Shown here one piece after another: positions 43,363 to 52,666 of a stretch of 64,000 nt of DNA. The notes beneath the pieces are model-generated. The model saw only the letters and a program-made list of their open reading frames with translations, ran no database searches and was not told the DNA's origin. Both the position numbers and the translations under genes were made by a program. Origin of the DNA: Leisingera daeponensis DSM 23529 (GTDB taxonomy: Bacteria; Pseudomonadota; Alphaproteobacteria; Rhodobacterales; Rhodobacteraceae); the NCBI RefSeq assembly GCF_000473145.1, contig NZ_KI421500.1, positions 558,225 to 622,224 of the forward strand, read 5' to 3'. Each line of letters begins with the position of its first letter. Positions within the stretch are counted from its first letter, which is position 1.

Positions 43363-43584
43363 TCAGAGCGCAGGCGGCGCCGGCTCCGCGCCGGTGTCGT
43401 GGCGCCAGCCGGTCAGCTCGGCATTCACCCACTTCTTAATGTGGTCCAGATCGGGTTTGGGGTTGGTCTCCAGGTAGCGCAGCAGGACGCGGGTGCCGTG
43501 CTGATAGCCGGCGCGGTAGCTTTCCTCCGGGTCGGTCTGATTGCCTTCGAATCCCGGCGGCCGTTTGAACCTGCTTTGGACCAT
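43363..43584 (-). CDS. Small hypothetical protein
   Basis: A 73-residue soluble protein, not recognised. It has PEESYRAGYQHGTRVLLRYLE and KPDLDHIKKWVNAELTGWRHD, a helical pattern. GGAGAC precedes the ATG at 43584 at good spacing. It lies 59 nt downstream of the DUF4440 gene start on the same strand. Confidence 0.6.
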   Translation of the reverse strand: MVQSRFKRPPGFEGNQTDPEESYRAGYQHGTRVLLRYLETNPKPDLDHIKKWVNAELTGWRHDTGAEPAPPAL

Positions 43585-43712
43585 CTGCTGTCTCCGTCTG
43601 TAAGGTCTTGCGTGCTACCGGGCAGGCTAGGCCAAGAGCGATAAGCAAGTCTTAATCCGCGTGCGTAAAACGAACGAAAATTGCGGCTGAGAGGCGCTGC
43701 TTTGCGGGGCGG

Positions 43713-44591
43713 TTACAGGGACGGCAGGGGGCTGAGGAACTCCAGCAGAGCGGCGCCGGTTTCGCGGGGGCTGCTGTCAATGAAGAAATGCCCGCCGGGG
43801 ATGCCTTGCGCGGTCATGTCCTGCAGGTGCGGCGCCCAGGTTGCGGCAACGTCAAAGGCCTTGGCCATGGCACCGTCAGCGCCGTAAAGGACCAGCGCCG
43901 GGCAGTGCGCCTTGCGGTCCAGGTCGCGGGCGTCGTGGTGGAAATCAACGTCGATGGCGGCGCGGTAATCGTTGCACATGGCATGGACGCAGGCCGGATC
44001 CGCCCAGGCGCGGCGGTAGGCCGCCAGCGCCGGGGCCGGGAAATCAGACAGGGAGGCGCCGCCCCAGCCCAGCAGGCAGCTTTCGAAATAGGCTTGCGGA
44101 TCGGCGCCGATCATCCGCTCCGGCAGCGGCGCGGGCTGGGCCAGGAAAAACCAGTGGTAATAGGCGCGGGCCACCTGCTGCGTCAGCTGGTCCAGCAGCA
44201 GGTGAGTCGGGATGATGTCCATCACCGTGAGGCTGGCCACCGCCTCCGGCGCGTCGAGCGCCAGCCGGTGCGCAGTGCGTCCGCCGCGGTCGTGGCCCGC
44301 CAGGTGAAAGCGGGGGAACCCGAGGGCGCGCATCAGTTCCAGCTGGTCGGCGGCCATGTTGCGGAAGCTCATGGCCTCCACACCTTCGGGTTTGGAGCTG
44401 GCGCCGTAGCCGCGCAGATCCGCCGTCACCACGGTGAAACGGCGGGCGAGGGCGGGGGCGGTGTCTTCCCACATCTCCTTGGTCTGCGGGAAGCCGTGCA
44501 GCAGCAGCAGCGGCGGGCCGTCGCCGCGCAGGGTATAGGCGATCTGCTGGCCGTTCACCTGCAGGGTGCCGGATTGAGGCGATGCTGGCAT
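43713..44591 (-). CDS. Alpha/beta hydrolase, haloacetate dehalogenase-like
   Basis: A 292-residue alpha/beta hydrolase resembling fluoroacetate dehalogenase. The nucleophile Asp and two arginines are in LAGHDRGGRTAHRLALD. The third acid is in VMDIIPT, the halide-binding His-Trp pair in YYHWFFLAQPAPLPERMI, and a tyrosine in NDYRAAI. The catalytic His is in IPGGHFFID. DLRGYGASSKP and LLLLHGFPQTKEMW form the oxyanion region. GGGAGAAGACC precedes the ATG at 44591. Predicted to hydrolyse haloacetate-type C-halogen bonds; epoxide or ester substrates are the alternative. Confidence 0.85.
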   Translation of the reverse strand: MPASPQSGTLQVNGQQIAYTLRGDGPPLLLLHGFPQTKEMWEDTAPALARRFTVVTADLRGYGASSKPEGVEAMSFRNMAADQLELMRALGFPRFHLAGHDRGGRTAHRLALDAPEAVASLTVMDIIPTHLLLDQLTQQVARAYYHWFFLAQPAPLPERMIGADPQAYFESCLLGWGGASLSDFPAPALAAYRRAWADPACVHAMCNDYRAAIDVDFHHDARDLDRKAHCPALVLYGADGAMAKAFDVAATWAPHLQDMTAQGIPGGHFFIDSSPRETGAALLEFLSPLPSL

Positions 44592-44901
44592 GGTCTTCTC
44601 CCTTCGCGGCGGCGGGTCTGCGGGATTGGACCCTGCCGGCGGCGCAGGATCAAGCCTGCCGCTGCGTTTCCGGATCGGGGAGGGGCTCCCGCGCCTTGGC
44701 GCCGCATCAAAGATGCAGCCCCATAAGCCTTGGGTCCGGCGCCGTGCTGGCGCACGGCGCGCGCCGCGCCAGCGGCGCCATGCCCAACGGGAAGAGGGCC
44801 TTGCCAAAGGCCCGATGACGGGCGGGAGGGTTAGCTTGCGCGGCTTCAGCCCGGAACCTGCGGCACGGGCGGAGCGCTGAGAAACGCCCGCCCGCGGTTT
44901 G
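44592..44901. other. Intergenic region between the hydrolase and M20 peptidase genes
   Basis: 310 bases without a supported gene; it holds the hydrolase promoter and the 3' flank of the peptidase gene. It contains repeat family 2 copy 2 and several GC-rich inverted repeats. Short open frames here lack ribosome-binding sites. Confidence 0.55.
44761..44788 (-). repeat. Intergenic repeat family 2, copy 2
   Basis: GCGCCGCGCCAGCGGCGCC then two bases and GCCCAAC, the same as 19524-19551. It lies 114 nt beyond the stop of the M20 peptidase gene, as copy 1 lies 53 nt beyond the P450 gene, both with the same orientation to that gene. Confidence 0.7.
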
Positions 44902-46293
44902 TCACTTCGCGGTCAGGGCGTCCAGGACGCGGGCCCAGGAGCGGATGCCCTTGTGGAAGCTTTTCAGGTCGTATTTCTCGTTGGGCGAATGGATGGCGTC
45001 GTCATCATTGGCAAAGCCGATCAGCATCGCGTCCATGTCGAGGATCGACTTGAAGTAGCCGGCAATCGGGATCGAGCCGCCCATGCCGCAGAACACCGCC
45101 TCGCGCTGCCACTCGTCCGACAGCGCGCCGCGGGCGGCTTCGAATTCGGGGCGGGAGATGTTCATCACCGAGGCGGGCGAGCCTTCCAGGTCGTTGTCCC
45201 AGCGCACTGCGGCATCCACCGGCAGGCGGTCCTCGACGTGTTTGCGGATCTTGCTGCGCAGCGCGTCCGGGTCCATGTCGCCGACCAGGCGGCAGGTGAT
45301 CTTGCAGTGCGCTTCCGACGGGATCACGGTCTTGGAACCGGCGCCGTTGTAGCCGCCCCAGAGGCCGTTCACTTCCAGCGTCGGGCGGGCCCATTGCTGT
45401 TCCAGGGTGGAATAGGAGGTCTCGCCATGCGGGCGGGTGTAGCCGACGGAGTTCAGGTACTCGGCCTCGTCAAAGCCGCAGTTCTGCCACTGGCGCAGCT
45501 GGTCTTCCGGCACCTCATGCACGCCTTCATAGAAGCCTTCCACCGCGACGCGCCCGGTGTCGTTGTCATAGAAGGAAGCGACGACTTCGGACAGCACCCG
45601 CAGCGGGTTCAGGCCGGGGCCGCCGTAGTGGCCGGAGTGCAGGTCGATGCGCGGGCCAATAATGGTGAATTCATCCTTCAGCATGCCGCGCAGCTGCGAG
45701 GAGATCGACGGCACCCCGCGCGACACCATGGACGTGTCGCAGATCAGCGCGATGTCGGCCTTCAGCTCTTCGGCGTTGGCCTCCATGAAGGGGATCAGCG
45801 AGGGGGAGCCGGATTCCTCCTCGCCTTCGAAGAAGAATGTGATGCGGCAGGGCAGGGAGCCGTTCACGTCCTTCCAGGCGCGGCAGGCCTCGACAAAGGT
45901 CATCAGCTGGCCCTTGTCGTCCGACGCCCCGCGGCCGCGGATCACGGTGCCGTTCGGGGTGTCCTCCAGCTGCGGCTCAAACGGCGGGGTTTTCCAAAGT
46001 TCCAGCGGGTCGACCGGCTGCACATCGTAATGGCCGTAAAACAGAATATGCGGGACATCGGTATTCTCCTCGCCCACATGGCCCACCACCATCGGATGGC
46101 CCGGCGTTGCGCGTTTCTCCGCCTTGATCCCGATGGAGTTCAAATCCGCGACCAGCCAATCGGCGGCCTGATCGCACTCCGCCTTATAAGCCGGATCGGT
46201 GGAAATCGACTGGATGCGCAACAGCTCCATCAGCCGCCCGGTGGCGGCGTCCAGCTCTGCGTCGATCCGGTCCAGAACGTCATTCAGTGCCAT
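44902..46293 (-). CDS. M20 family metallopeptidase (dipeptidase)
   Basis: Zinc peptidase of the M20/CPG2 group, 463 residues from the ATG at 46293. Metal ligands are His in ILFYGHYDVQPVDP, Asp in RGRGASDDKGQLM and Glu in FFFEGEEESGSPSL, and a further His lies in the C-terminal DDAIHSPNEKYDL. The dimerisation domain carries RIDLHSGHYGGPGLNPLRVL. Similar to roseobacter M20 dipeptidases acting on small peptides. GGAGAGCATGAG precedes the start. Confidence 0.92.
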   Translation of the reverse strand: MALNDVLDRIDAELDAATGRLMELLRIQSISTDPAYKAECDQAADWLVADLNSIGIKAEKRATPGHPMVVGHVGEENTDVPHILFYGHYDVQPVDPLELWKTPPFEPQLEDTPNGTVIRGRGASDDKGQLMTFVEACRAWKDVNGSLPCRITFFFEGEEESGSPSLIPFMEANAEELKADIALICDTSMVSRGVPSISSQLRGMLKDEFTIIGPRIDLHSGHYGGPGLNPLRVLSEVVASFYDNDTGRVAVEGFYEGVHEVPEDQLRQWQNCGFDEAEYLNSVGYTRPHGETSYSTLEQQWARPTLEVNGLWGGYNGAGSKTVIPSEAHCKITCRLVGDMDPDALRSKIRKHVEDRLPVDAAVRWDNDLEGSPASVMNISRPEFEAARGALSDEWQREAVFCGMGGSIPIAGYFKSILDMDAMLIGFANDDDAIHSPNEKYDLKSFHKGIRSWARVLDALTAK

Positions 46294-46657
46294 CTCATGC
46301 TCTCCTGTTTGCCGGGGAAGGCCCGGGATTTGGGCCGATTTGCCGCGGACCCTAGCAGTGCCCTTGGCAAGGGGCCAGAGGGGGCAGCACGGGATTTCTG
46401 CTGTCTTGCCGGGCCGCCCCTGCCGGGATGCGCACGGAACACGACGTAAACGGCCGCAGGTTGGCCGCAGCTGTCCTTGCCCGTCCATTGTTTAAGTTCT
46501 ATTTGACCTGCATCAATGTTGCGCACCCTTGCCTGCGGGTATGCAGTTGATCGAAAGGGACGCCTGCGGTAACCATTCCTGAACGTGAATGTGGTTTAAC
46601 TGCCGGACGGCCGAGCCCTTTACACAGCCCGCGTGCTTCGAGGGAGCACAATTAGCT
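46294..46657. other. Promoter region of hemA and the M20 peptidase gene
   Basis: About 360 bases with no supported gene. Divergent promoters for the two flanking genes must lie here. The FNR-type box at 46503 is the only clear motif seen. Confidence 0.6.
46503..46516 (+). promoter_or_regulatory. hemA: FNR/FnrL-type box upstream of hemA
   Basis: TTGAC-CTGC-ATCAA is one base off the perfect TTGAT-N4-ATCAA box. It lies 141 nt before the hemA start. FnrL control of hemA is known in Rhodobacter sphaeroides, which makes the match credible. Confidence 0.7.
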
Positions 46658-47893
46658 ATGGAGATGCCGGTGGACTATACCGCGAAACTGGATGCTGCAA
46701 TTGCCAGCCTGCACCAAGAGGGACGCTACCGGACCTTCATCGACATCGAGCGCAGGAAGGGCCATTTCCCGCATGCGGTTTGGAACCGGCCCGATGGCAG
46801 CAAGCAGGACATCACCGTCTGGTGCGGCAACGACTACCTCGGCATGGGCCAGAACCCGGTGGTGCTGGACGCGATGCATGATGCCATCAATGCAACCGGC
46901 GCAGGCTCCGGCGGCACCCGCAACATCTCCGGCACCACGGTCTATCACAAGCAGCTGGAGGCCGAGCTGGCCGATCTGCACGGCAAGGAAGCGGCGCTGC
47001 TGTTCACCTCGGCGTATATCGCCAATGACGCCACGCTGAGCACCCTGCCCAAGCTGTTCCCGGGGCTGATCATCTATTCCGACGCGCTGAACCATGCCTC
47101 CATGATCGAAGGCGTGCGCCGCAACGGCGGTGCCAAGCGCATCTTCCGCCACAACGATGTCGGCCACCTGCGCGAGCTGCTGGAAGCCGACGACCCCAGC
47201 GCGCCCAAGCTGATTGCCTTTGAGTCGGTATATTCGATGGATGGCGATTTCGGCCCGATTGCGGACATCTGCGACCTGGCCGATGAATTCGGCGCGCTCA
47301 CCTATATCGACGAGGTGCACGCGGTCGGCATGTACGGCCCCCGCGGCGGCGGCGTGACCGAGCGCGACCAGCTCGCCCACCGGATCGACATCATCAACGG
47401 CACCCTCGCCAAGGCCTACGGTGTGATGGGCGGCTATATCGCCGCGTCCGCCAAGATGTGCGACGCCATCCGCTCCTATGCGCCGGGTTTCATCTTTACC
47501 ACCTCGCTGGCGCCTGCGGTGGCGGCAGGGGCGGCGGCCTCGGTCGCCTACCTGAAGGGGGCGCAGGACCTGCGCGACAAGCATCAGGACCAGGCCAAGG
47601 TGCTGAAACTGAGGCTTAAGGGGCTGGGTCTGCCGATCATCGACCACGGCAGCCACATCGTGCCGGTGATTGTCGGCAACCCGGTCCACACCAAGGTACT
47701 CTCCGACCACTTGCTGGAAGACTACGGCATCTACGTGCAGCCGATCAATTTCCCGACCGTGCCGCGCGGCACCGAGCGTCTGCGCTTCACACCGTCGCCC
47801 GTGCACGGGCCCAAGGAAATTGACGCGCTGGTCAAGGCGATGGACTCATTATGGTCTCATTGTGCGCTGAATCGTGCCGAACTTGCCGGGTAA
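46658..47893 (+). CDS. hemA: 5-aminolevulinate synthase
   Basis: PLP enzyme that condenses glycine and succinyl-CoA in the first step of alphaproteobacterial haem synthesis. It has 411 residues. Motifs: [72 protein letters not shown] and the PLP lysine in [15 protein letters not shown]. The ATG at 46658 is preceded by GAGGGAG; an ATG two codons later is equally possible. An FNR-type box upstream suggests oxygen control. Confidence 0.95.
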   Translation: MEMPVDYTAKLDAAIASLHQEGRYRTFIDIERRKGHFPHAVWNRPDGSKQDITVWCGNDYLGMGQNPVVLDAMHDAINATGAGSGGTRNISGTTVYHKQLEAELADLHGKEAALLFTSAYIANDATLSTLPKLFPGLIIYSDALNHASMIEGVRRNGGAKRIFRHNDVGHLRELLEADDPSAPKLIAFESVYSMDGDFGPIADICDLADEFGALTYIDEVHAVGMYGPRGGGVTERDQLAHRIDIINGTLAKAYGVMGGYIAASAKMCDAIRSYAPGFIFTTSLAPAVAAGAAASVAYLKGAQDLRDKHQDQAKVLKLRLKGLGLPIIDHGSHIVPVIVGNPVHTKVLSDHLLEDYGIYVQPINFPTVPRGTERLRFTPSPVHGPKEIDALVKAMDSLWSHCALNRAELAG

Positions 47894-47902
47894 CATACTG
47901 AT

Positions 47903-47922
47903 CAGTGTAAATTAACACTGAG
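47903..47922 (+). promoter_or_regulatory. AT-centred palindrome between hemA and rodZ
   Basis: TCAGTGT-AAATTA-ACACTGA has perfect 7-bp arms, 9 nt after the hemA stop. It could be a regulator site for the downstream gene or a weak hairpin. A nearby GTGTGTTACGC is rich in the same half-site. Confidence 0.4.
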
Positions 47923-48021
47923 TGTGTTACGCTGCCGTCAACCAATGAGTGGATCTGAGTCGCGACTGTGATTCCTTCACCACTCTGAAACGAGGCGGCA
48001 GGCATTTATGGGACGGCAGGC

Positions 48022-49227
48022 ATGATCGGGCGCTTCACCCAGCGCAAGCAGGAAGAGCATGGCGGGACAGCAGAGCCCAAGGGTTTTGATGATTTCGAAC
48101 TGAAGCTTGGCGACGTGATGCGCGGCGAGCGGGCGACAATGGGCAAATCGCTGCTCGACGTCCAGCGCGAGTTGCGGATCAAGGCCTCCTACATCGCTGC
48201 CATCGAAAACTCCGACCCTTCCGCCTTTGACACGCCCGGCTTCATCGCAGGCTACGTGCGCTCCTACGCGCGCTATCTCAACATGGATGCGGAGCAGGCG
48301 TTCCAGGATTTCTGCCAGGAAAGCGGGTTTTCCGTTGCCCACGGCATGTCTGCCGAGGCGTCCAGCCGCAGCAAGACCGGCGCGGGGCCGGCCGTCAAGT
48401 CCACCGGGCTGGGCGGCGATGCGTTTGCCTCGCCCAACACACCGTTCATTCCCGCGCCCAGCAGTTTCCTGAGCCAGATCGAACCGCGCGCGGTCGGCTC
48501 GCTGATGGTGCTGACGGCGCTGATCGGCGGCATCACCTATGGCGGCTGGGCCGTCCTGAAAGAGGTGCAGCAGGTGCAATTTGCGCCGGTGGATCAGACC
48601 CCGGCGGTGATGGCGGATCTCGACCCGCTCAGCAGCGCGGTGCTGGAAACCGCCGAAGGCAGCCAGGACCCGGCGGCCGAGGCGCTGGACCGGCTTTACC
48701 GCCCGCAGGCGCTGGATGTGCCGGTGCTGATCGCCCGCGATGCGCCGATTTCGACCCTGGATCCCTCCACCATCGGTAACTTCGCCGCGCCCGAGCTGCC
48801 CAGCGTCGCTCTCGCCGACGCCAGCATGAGCTACGGGGAAGACGCGCTGTCGCAGCCGGTGCCGCAGGTGGTTGCCGAGGTTGAACCGGGCGTTGAGATG
48901 GTGGCGGTGCGCCCGTCCTGGGTGCAGGTCACCGCGGCCGACGGCAGCGTGATTCTGGAAACCATCATGGATGCGGGCCAGCGGTTCGAGGTGCCGATGA
49001 CCGAGGATGCGCCGCGTCTGCGCACTGGTGAAAGCAGCGCCATCTATTTTGCGGTGAACGGCGAGCATTTCGGCCCGGTCGGAAAGCGCGGCCAGGTGTC
49101 CAAGAACATCGAACTGTCGATGGAGGCGATCACCGGCCGGTTTGAGCTGGCCGACCTGCAGGATGGCCGCAACGAGGCGCTGGCCACCCTGGTGGCACAG
49201 CTGCAGACTGCGCCGCCCGCCGAATAA
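48022..49227 (+). CDS. rodZ: RodZ-like cytoskeletal protein (HTH plus DUF4115)
   Basis: A 401-residue bitopic membrane protein. The N-terminal HTH domain is LKLGDVMRGERATMGKSLLDVQRE with IKASYIAAIENSDPSAFDTPGFIAGYVRSY, in parts YIAAIENSDPSAF. One transmembrane helix is GSLMVLTALIGGITYGGWAV (about 161-180). The periplasmic C-terminal DUF4115 domain has RPSWVQVTAADGSVI and GESSAIYFAVNGEHFGPVG. RodZ links MreB to the elongasome. It lies between hemA and ispG. Confidence 0.88.
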   Translation: MIGRFTQRKQEEHGGTAEPKGFDDFELKLGDVMRGERATMGKSLLDVQRELRIKASYIAAIENSDPSAFDTPGFIAGYVRSYARYLNMDAEQAFQDFCQESGFSVAHGMSAEASSRSKTGAGPAVKSTGLGGDAFASPNTPFIPAPSSFLSQIEPRAVGSLMVLTALIGGITYGGWAVLKEVQQVQFAPVDQTPAVMADLDPLSSAVLETAEGSQDPAAEALDRLYRPQALDVPVLIARDAPISTLDPSTIGNFAAPELPSVALADASMSYGEDALSQPVPQVVAEVEPGVEMVAVRPSWVQVTAADGSVILETIMDAGQRFEVPMTEDAPRLRTGESSAIYFAVNGEHFGPVGKRGQVSKNIELSMEAITGRFELADLQDGRNEALATLVAQLQTAPPAE

Positions 49228-49327
49228 TCCCCTTCCGTTTCCTCTTTGAACCGGGCGCCTGCCATTGCAGGGCGGCGCTGCTGCGCGTATCTAGGCGCTA
49301 ACAGGATCCAGCCGGGACACGAACCTC

Positions 49328-50449
49328 ATGTCGATGAACCACATCCGCCCCTGGCGCCATATCGAGCGCCGCAAAAGCCGCCAGATCCATGTCGGCAATG
49401 TGCCCATCGGCGGCGATGCCCCGATTGCGGTGCAGACCATGACCAACACGCTGACCACAGATGTGGCGGCGACCGTGGCGCAGGTGCAGGCCGCGGCAGA
49501 GGCGGGCGCCGACCTGGTGCGGGTCTCGGTGCCGGATGAGGCGTCCTCCAGGGCGCTGAAGGAGATCGTGCGCGAAAGCCCGGTGCCGATCGTCGCCGAC
49601 ATCCACTTCCACTACAAGCGCGGCATCGAGGCCGCCGAGGCCGGCGCCGCCTGCCTGCGCATCAACCCCGGCAACATCGGCGACGAGAAACGCGTGGCCG
49701 AGGTGATCAAGGCCGCCCGCGACCACAATTGCGCGATCCGGATCGGGGTCAATGCGGGCAGCCTGGAAAAGCACCTTCTGGAAAAATACGGCGAGCCCTG
49801 CCCGGAGGCGATGGTGGAGTCGGGCCTCGACCACATCCGCATCCTTCAGGATCACGACTTCCACGAGTTCAAGATCTCGGTGAAGGCCTCCGACGTGTTC
49901 ATGTCCGCGGCTGCCTACCAGCAGCTGGCCGACGCCACCGACGCGCCGATCCACCTCGGCATCACCGAGGCGGGCGGCTTTGTCTCCGGCACCATCAAAT
50001 CGGCAATTGGCCTGGGCCAGCTGCTGTGGATGGGCATCGGCGACACCCTGCGCGTCAGCCTCTCCGCCGATCCGGTGGAGGAAGTGAAGGTGGGCTTTGA
50101 GATCCTCAAGTCGCTCGGCCTGCGCCACCGCGGCGTCAACATCATCTCCTGCCCCAGCTGCGCGCGGCAGGGGTTCGATGTGATCAAGACGGTGGAAGCG
50201 CTGGAAGAACGGCTGGCCCATATCCACACCCCGATGAGCCTCAGCATCATCGGCTGCGTGGTGAACGGCCCGGGCGAGGCGCTGATGACGGACGTGGGCT
50301 TCACCGGCGGCGGCGCGGGTTCCGGCATGGTCTATCTGGCGGGCAAGGCCAGCCACAAGATGTCCAACGCGCAGATGGTCGACCACATTGTCGAAGAGGT
50401 CGAGAAAAAGGCCGCCCAGATCGAGGCGGCCCAGGAGGCGGCGGAGTAA
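49328..50449 (+). CDS. ispG: 4-hydroxy-3-methylbut-2-enyl-diphosphate synthase (flavodoxin)
   Basis: Step six of the MEP isoprenoid pathway, a [4Fe-4S] enzyme of 373 residues. N-terminal TIM barrel: [20 protein letters not shown] and [16 protein letters not shown]. Cluster ligands are in [12 protein letters not shown], in the later C of [13 protein letters not shown], and the Glu in the same loop. The C-terminus is Ala/Glu-rich. A repeat family 1 element follows the stop by 12 nt. Confidence 0.95.
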   Translation: MSMNHIRPWRHIERRKSRQIHVGNVPIGGDAPIAVQTMTNTLTTDVAATVAQVQAAAEAGADLVRVSVPDEASSRALKEIVRESPVPIVADIHFHYKRGIEAAEAGAACLRINPGNIGDEKRVAEVIKAARDHNCAIRIGVNAGSLEKHLLEKYGEPCPEAMVESGLDHIRILQDHDFHEFKISVKASDVFMSAAAYQQLADATDAPIHLGITEAGGFVSGTIKSAIGLGQLLWMGIGDTLRVSLSADPVEEVKVGFEILKSLGLRHRGVNIISCPSCARQGFDVIKTVEALEERLAHIHTPMSLSIIGCVVNGPGEALMTDVGFTGGGAGSGMVYLAGKASHKMSNAQMVDHIVEEVEKKAAQIEAAQEAAE

Positions 50450-50461
50450 AGCTCCAACCGC

Positions 50462-50504
50462 TTCATCTTTCCAAAAACACTCCGGGGTCCGGGGCAGCGC
50501 CCCG
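50462..50504 (+). repeat. Intergenic repeat family 1, copy E
   Basis: CATCTTTCCAAAAACACTCC, then GGGGTCC and a GGGGC-AGC-GCCCC hairpin. Same orientation as copy A. It sits between convergent ispG and the DsbA-like gene. Confidence 0.82.
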
Positions 50505-50527
50505 GTTCCGCCGGTTTGGCACGAACC

Positions 50528-51292
50528 TCAGCTCTGCTTTTCGCGGATCTCCGCCACCATGATTTCCATCTGGTCGGCGGGCAGGTAGCCGCGCAGCAGT
50601 TCGGTGCCCAGCACAAATGTCGGGGTGCCTGAGATCGCCATCTTCTGCGCCAGCTCGCGGGTTTGCCGCAGTTCGGCGGTCACTTCCTCGCTGTCCATTC
50701 TGGCAAAGATCGGGTCTGCATCCAGCGACAGCCCTTCGGCCAGGCGGCGCAGGGCAACTTCATTCGGCTCGCCGCCGAACGCGATCAGCGCGTCATGCAC
50801 CTGCTTGTAGGCGTCGTCCCCGGCCACCTGCTTGGTTGCGACCGCAAAGCGCGAGGACAGCACCGAGGCTTCGCCGAGGATCGGGAATTCCTTGATCACC
50901 AGGCGGATATTGCCGTCGCTTTCCAGCAGCTTTTCCACTTCCGGCGCGGCGCGGCGGCAGTAGCCGCAGCGGTAGTCCATGAACTCGACCAGAGTGATAT
51001 CGCCATCGGGGTTGCCGCCCACCCAGGAATAGCCGTCGTTTTGCAGTTCCTCCAGGTTGTCGGCAACCAGAACGTCATCGCGGGCGGCCTCTGCCTGCTG
51101 CTGGCGCTCCTCCAGAAGGTCGACCGCCTCCAGGATCAGCTCGGGGTTGGCCAGGATGTATTCACGCACTTGCTCGCCAAAGGCCTCGCGCTCGGCATCC
51201 GACATGGCGCTGATGTCAAAGGCTTGCGCCGGGGCGCCCAGCAGGGCAAGGGCGGCAGCGGCCGCTGTGGCGGTGCGGGTGAAAGGGGTCAT
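50528..51292 (-). CDS. DsbA-family periplasmic thiol:disulfide oxidoreductase
   Basis: A 254-residue protein with a signal peptide (about 1-24, ending APAQA). An N-terminal helical domain is followed by a thioredoxin fold. The active site is CGYC in VEFMDYRCGYCRRAAPEVE, and the cis-proline loop is SGTPTFVLG. Similar to Com1/ScsC-type DsbA proteins. Its start overlaps the M48 protease stop by 4 nt, so the two periplasmic proteins are coupled. Confidence 0.9.
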   Translation of the reverse strand: MTPFTRTATAAAAALALLGAPAQAFDISAMSDAEREAFGEQVREYILANPELILEAVDLLEERQQQAEAARDDVLVADNLEELQNDGYSWVGGNPDGDITLVEFMDYRCGYCRRAAPEVEKLLESDGNIRLVIKEFPILGEASVLSSRFAVATKQVAGDDAYKQVHDALIAFGGEPNEVALRRLAEGLSLDADPIFARMDSEEVTAELRQTRELAQKMAISGTPTFVLGTELLRGYLPADQMEIMVAEIREKQS

Positions 51293-52644
51293 TTTCTTCT
51301 CTTTCTCTTCTGAGCTTGTTCATAGGCTGACAGCACATCTTGCGCCCGCCGGGCGGCGGGGGATCCTGCGGGCAGCTGGGCCACGGCCCGTTTGGCGTGA
51401 ATGCCGGCGTCATCCAGACGCCCTTGCAAGGCATAGCGTTCTGCGGTGACCAGAGCGGCCATCCCGGTCTGTCCGGTCTGGGCATAGGCCAGCGACATGT
51501 CGCGCAGCAGCACCGGGTTGCGGAAGTCGATGGCGCGGGCGCGCTCCATGGATTTGAGCGCCGCCTGGGGCTGGCCGGCGGCCAGCTGCGCGCGCCCGTA
51601 GCCGGTCAGGATCAGCGCGTCCCCGGGGGCCAGGCTGACGGCCTTGCCATAGGCGGCGAGCGCAGCGTTCCACTGGCGGTTTTCGATCAGGATCTGGCCC
51701 TTCAGCTCATGATAGAAGGGATCGGAGGGGCGCACGGCCAGAGCGCCGTTCACCGCTGCCAGAGCTTTCTTCAGGCTGTTCTGCCGGTGAAAGGCCGCGG
51801 CCTCGCGCATCAAGCGGACGTCCTTGTACTGCTCCTCGCGCACCCGGCGCAGGGTCCATTTCGGGGCGCGGGTAAAGGCCGACAGCTTGCCGCGGATGCG
51901 GGCAAACCAATATTGCGCCTCCGCGCTGGTCTGGCCCTTGTCGCCATGCGCCGCCAGATAAGCCTGAGCCGCGCGGATGCGGTCGCGGCTGAGCGGGTGG
52001 GAGCGGGTGTAGGGGTCCTGGCTGCCGGCGCTCAGCACCTCCTGGCCGGCAAAGGCGCGGTGCAGGTCGACCAGGCCCTGCGGGCTGATGCCTGCGCGGT
52101 TGAGGTAATCGGCGGCGGAGCGGTCGGCAGAGCTTTCCTCGGCCCGGGTGTGGGCCAGGAAACTGCGCAGCGCGGAATTCTGGGTGCCGATGGCGATGCC
52201 GGCGGCTGCTTCGCCGCTGCCTGCCGCGGCGGCCAGCACCGACAGCGCCAGGCCCAGCCCCGCAGCGCTGTTGGCGGAGCGCAGGTTCTGCATCCGCCGC
52301 GCCAAGTGGCCATTGGTGATATGGGCGGCCTCATGGGCGATCACCGCCTGCAGCATCTCCGGGCTCGTAACCTTAAGGATCAGCCCGTAATGCACGAAAA
52401 TCGTTCGCGAATCCAATACGAACGCGTTGAAGGAGGAATCGTTGACCAGCAGGATCCGCATCCGTGTGGCGTTCAGCCCGGCGGCGCGCAGAACAGGAGC
52501 GGCGAGCCGGTTCAGCCCGTGTTCGATATCCGGGTCCCGCAGCAGCGAAATCGACGCCGCCTGCGCGGCCGCTGCAAATTGAAGCAGCGCGCAAACCACA
52601 AGAGCCGGGATTGACGCCAGCCGGAAGAAACGGTCAAAACTCAT
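51289..52644 (-). CDS. M48 family periplasmic metalloprotease with TPR repeats (BepA/YfgC-like)
   Basis: A 451-residue protein from the ATG at 52644; the longer open frame upstream has no family match. Signal peptide about 1-31 (ALLQFAAAAQA). Zinc motif HEAAHITNGH near residue 105, third ligand Glu in HTRAEESSADRSAADYL. C-terminal TPR helices (YHELKGQILIENRQWNAALA in part). Related to BepA, which controls assembly of outer-membrane proteins. It overlaps the DsbA-like gene. Its start lies 23 nt from the divergent aminotransferase start. Confidence 0.9.
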   Translation of the reverse strand: MSFDRFFRLASIPALVVCALLQFAAAAQAASISLLRDPDIEHGLNRLAAPVLRAAGLNATRMRILLVNDSSFNAFVLDSRTIFVHYGLILKVTSPEMLQAVIAHEAAHITNGHLARRMQNLRSANSAAGLGLALSVLAAAAGSGEAAAGIAIGTQNSALRSFLAHTRAEESSADRSAADYLNRAGISPQGLVDLHRAFAGQEVLSAGSQDPYTRSHPLSRDRIRAAQAYLAAHGDKGQTSAEAQYWFARIRGKLSAFTRAPKWTLRRVREEQYKDVRLMREAAAFHRQNSLKKALAAVNGALAVRPSDPFYHELKGQILIENRQWNAALAAYGKAVSLAPGDALILTGYGRAQLAAGQPQAALKSMERARAIDFRNPVLLRDMSLAYAQTGQTGMAALVTAERYALQGRLDDAGIHAKRAVAQLPAGSPAARRAQDVLSAYEQAQKRKRRK

Positions 52645-52666
52645 GCGCGCACCATGGGAGATCAGA

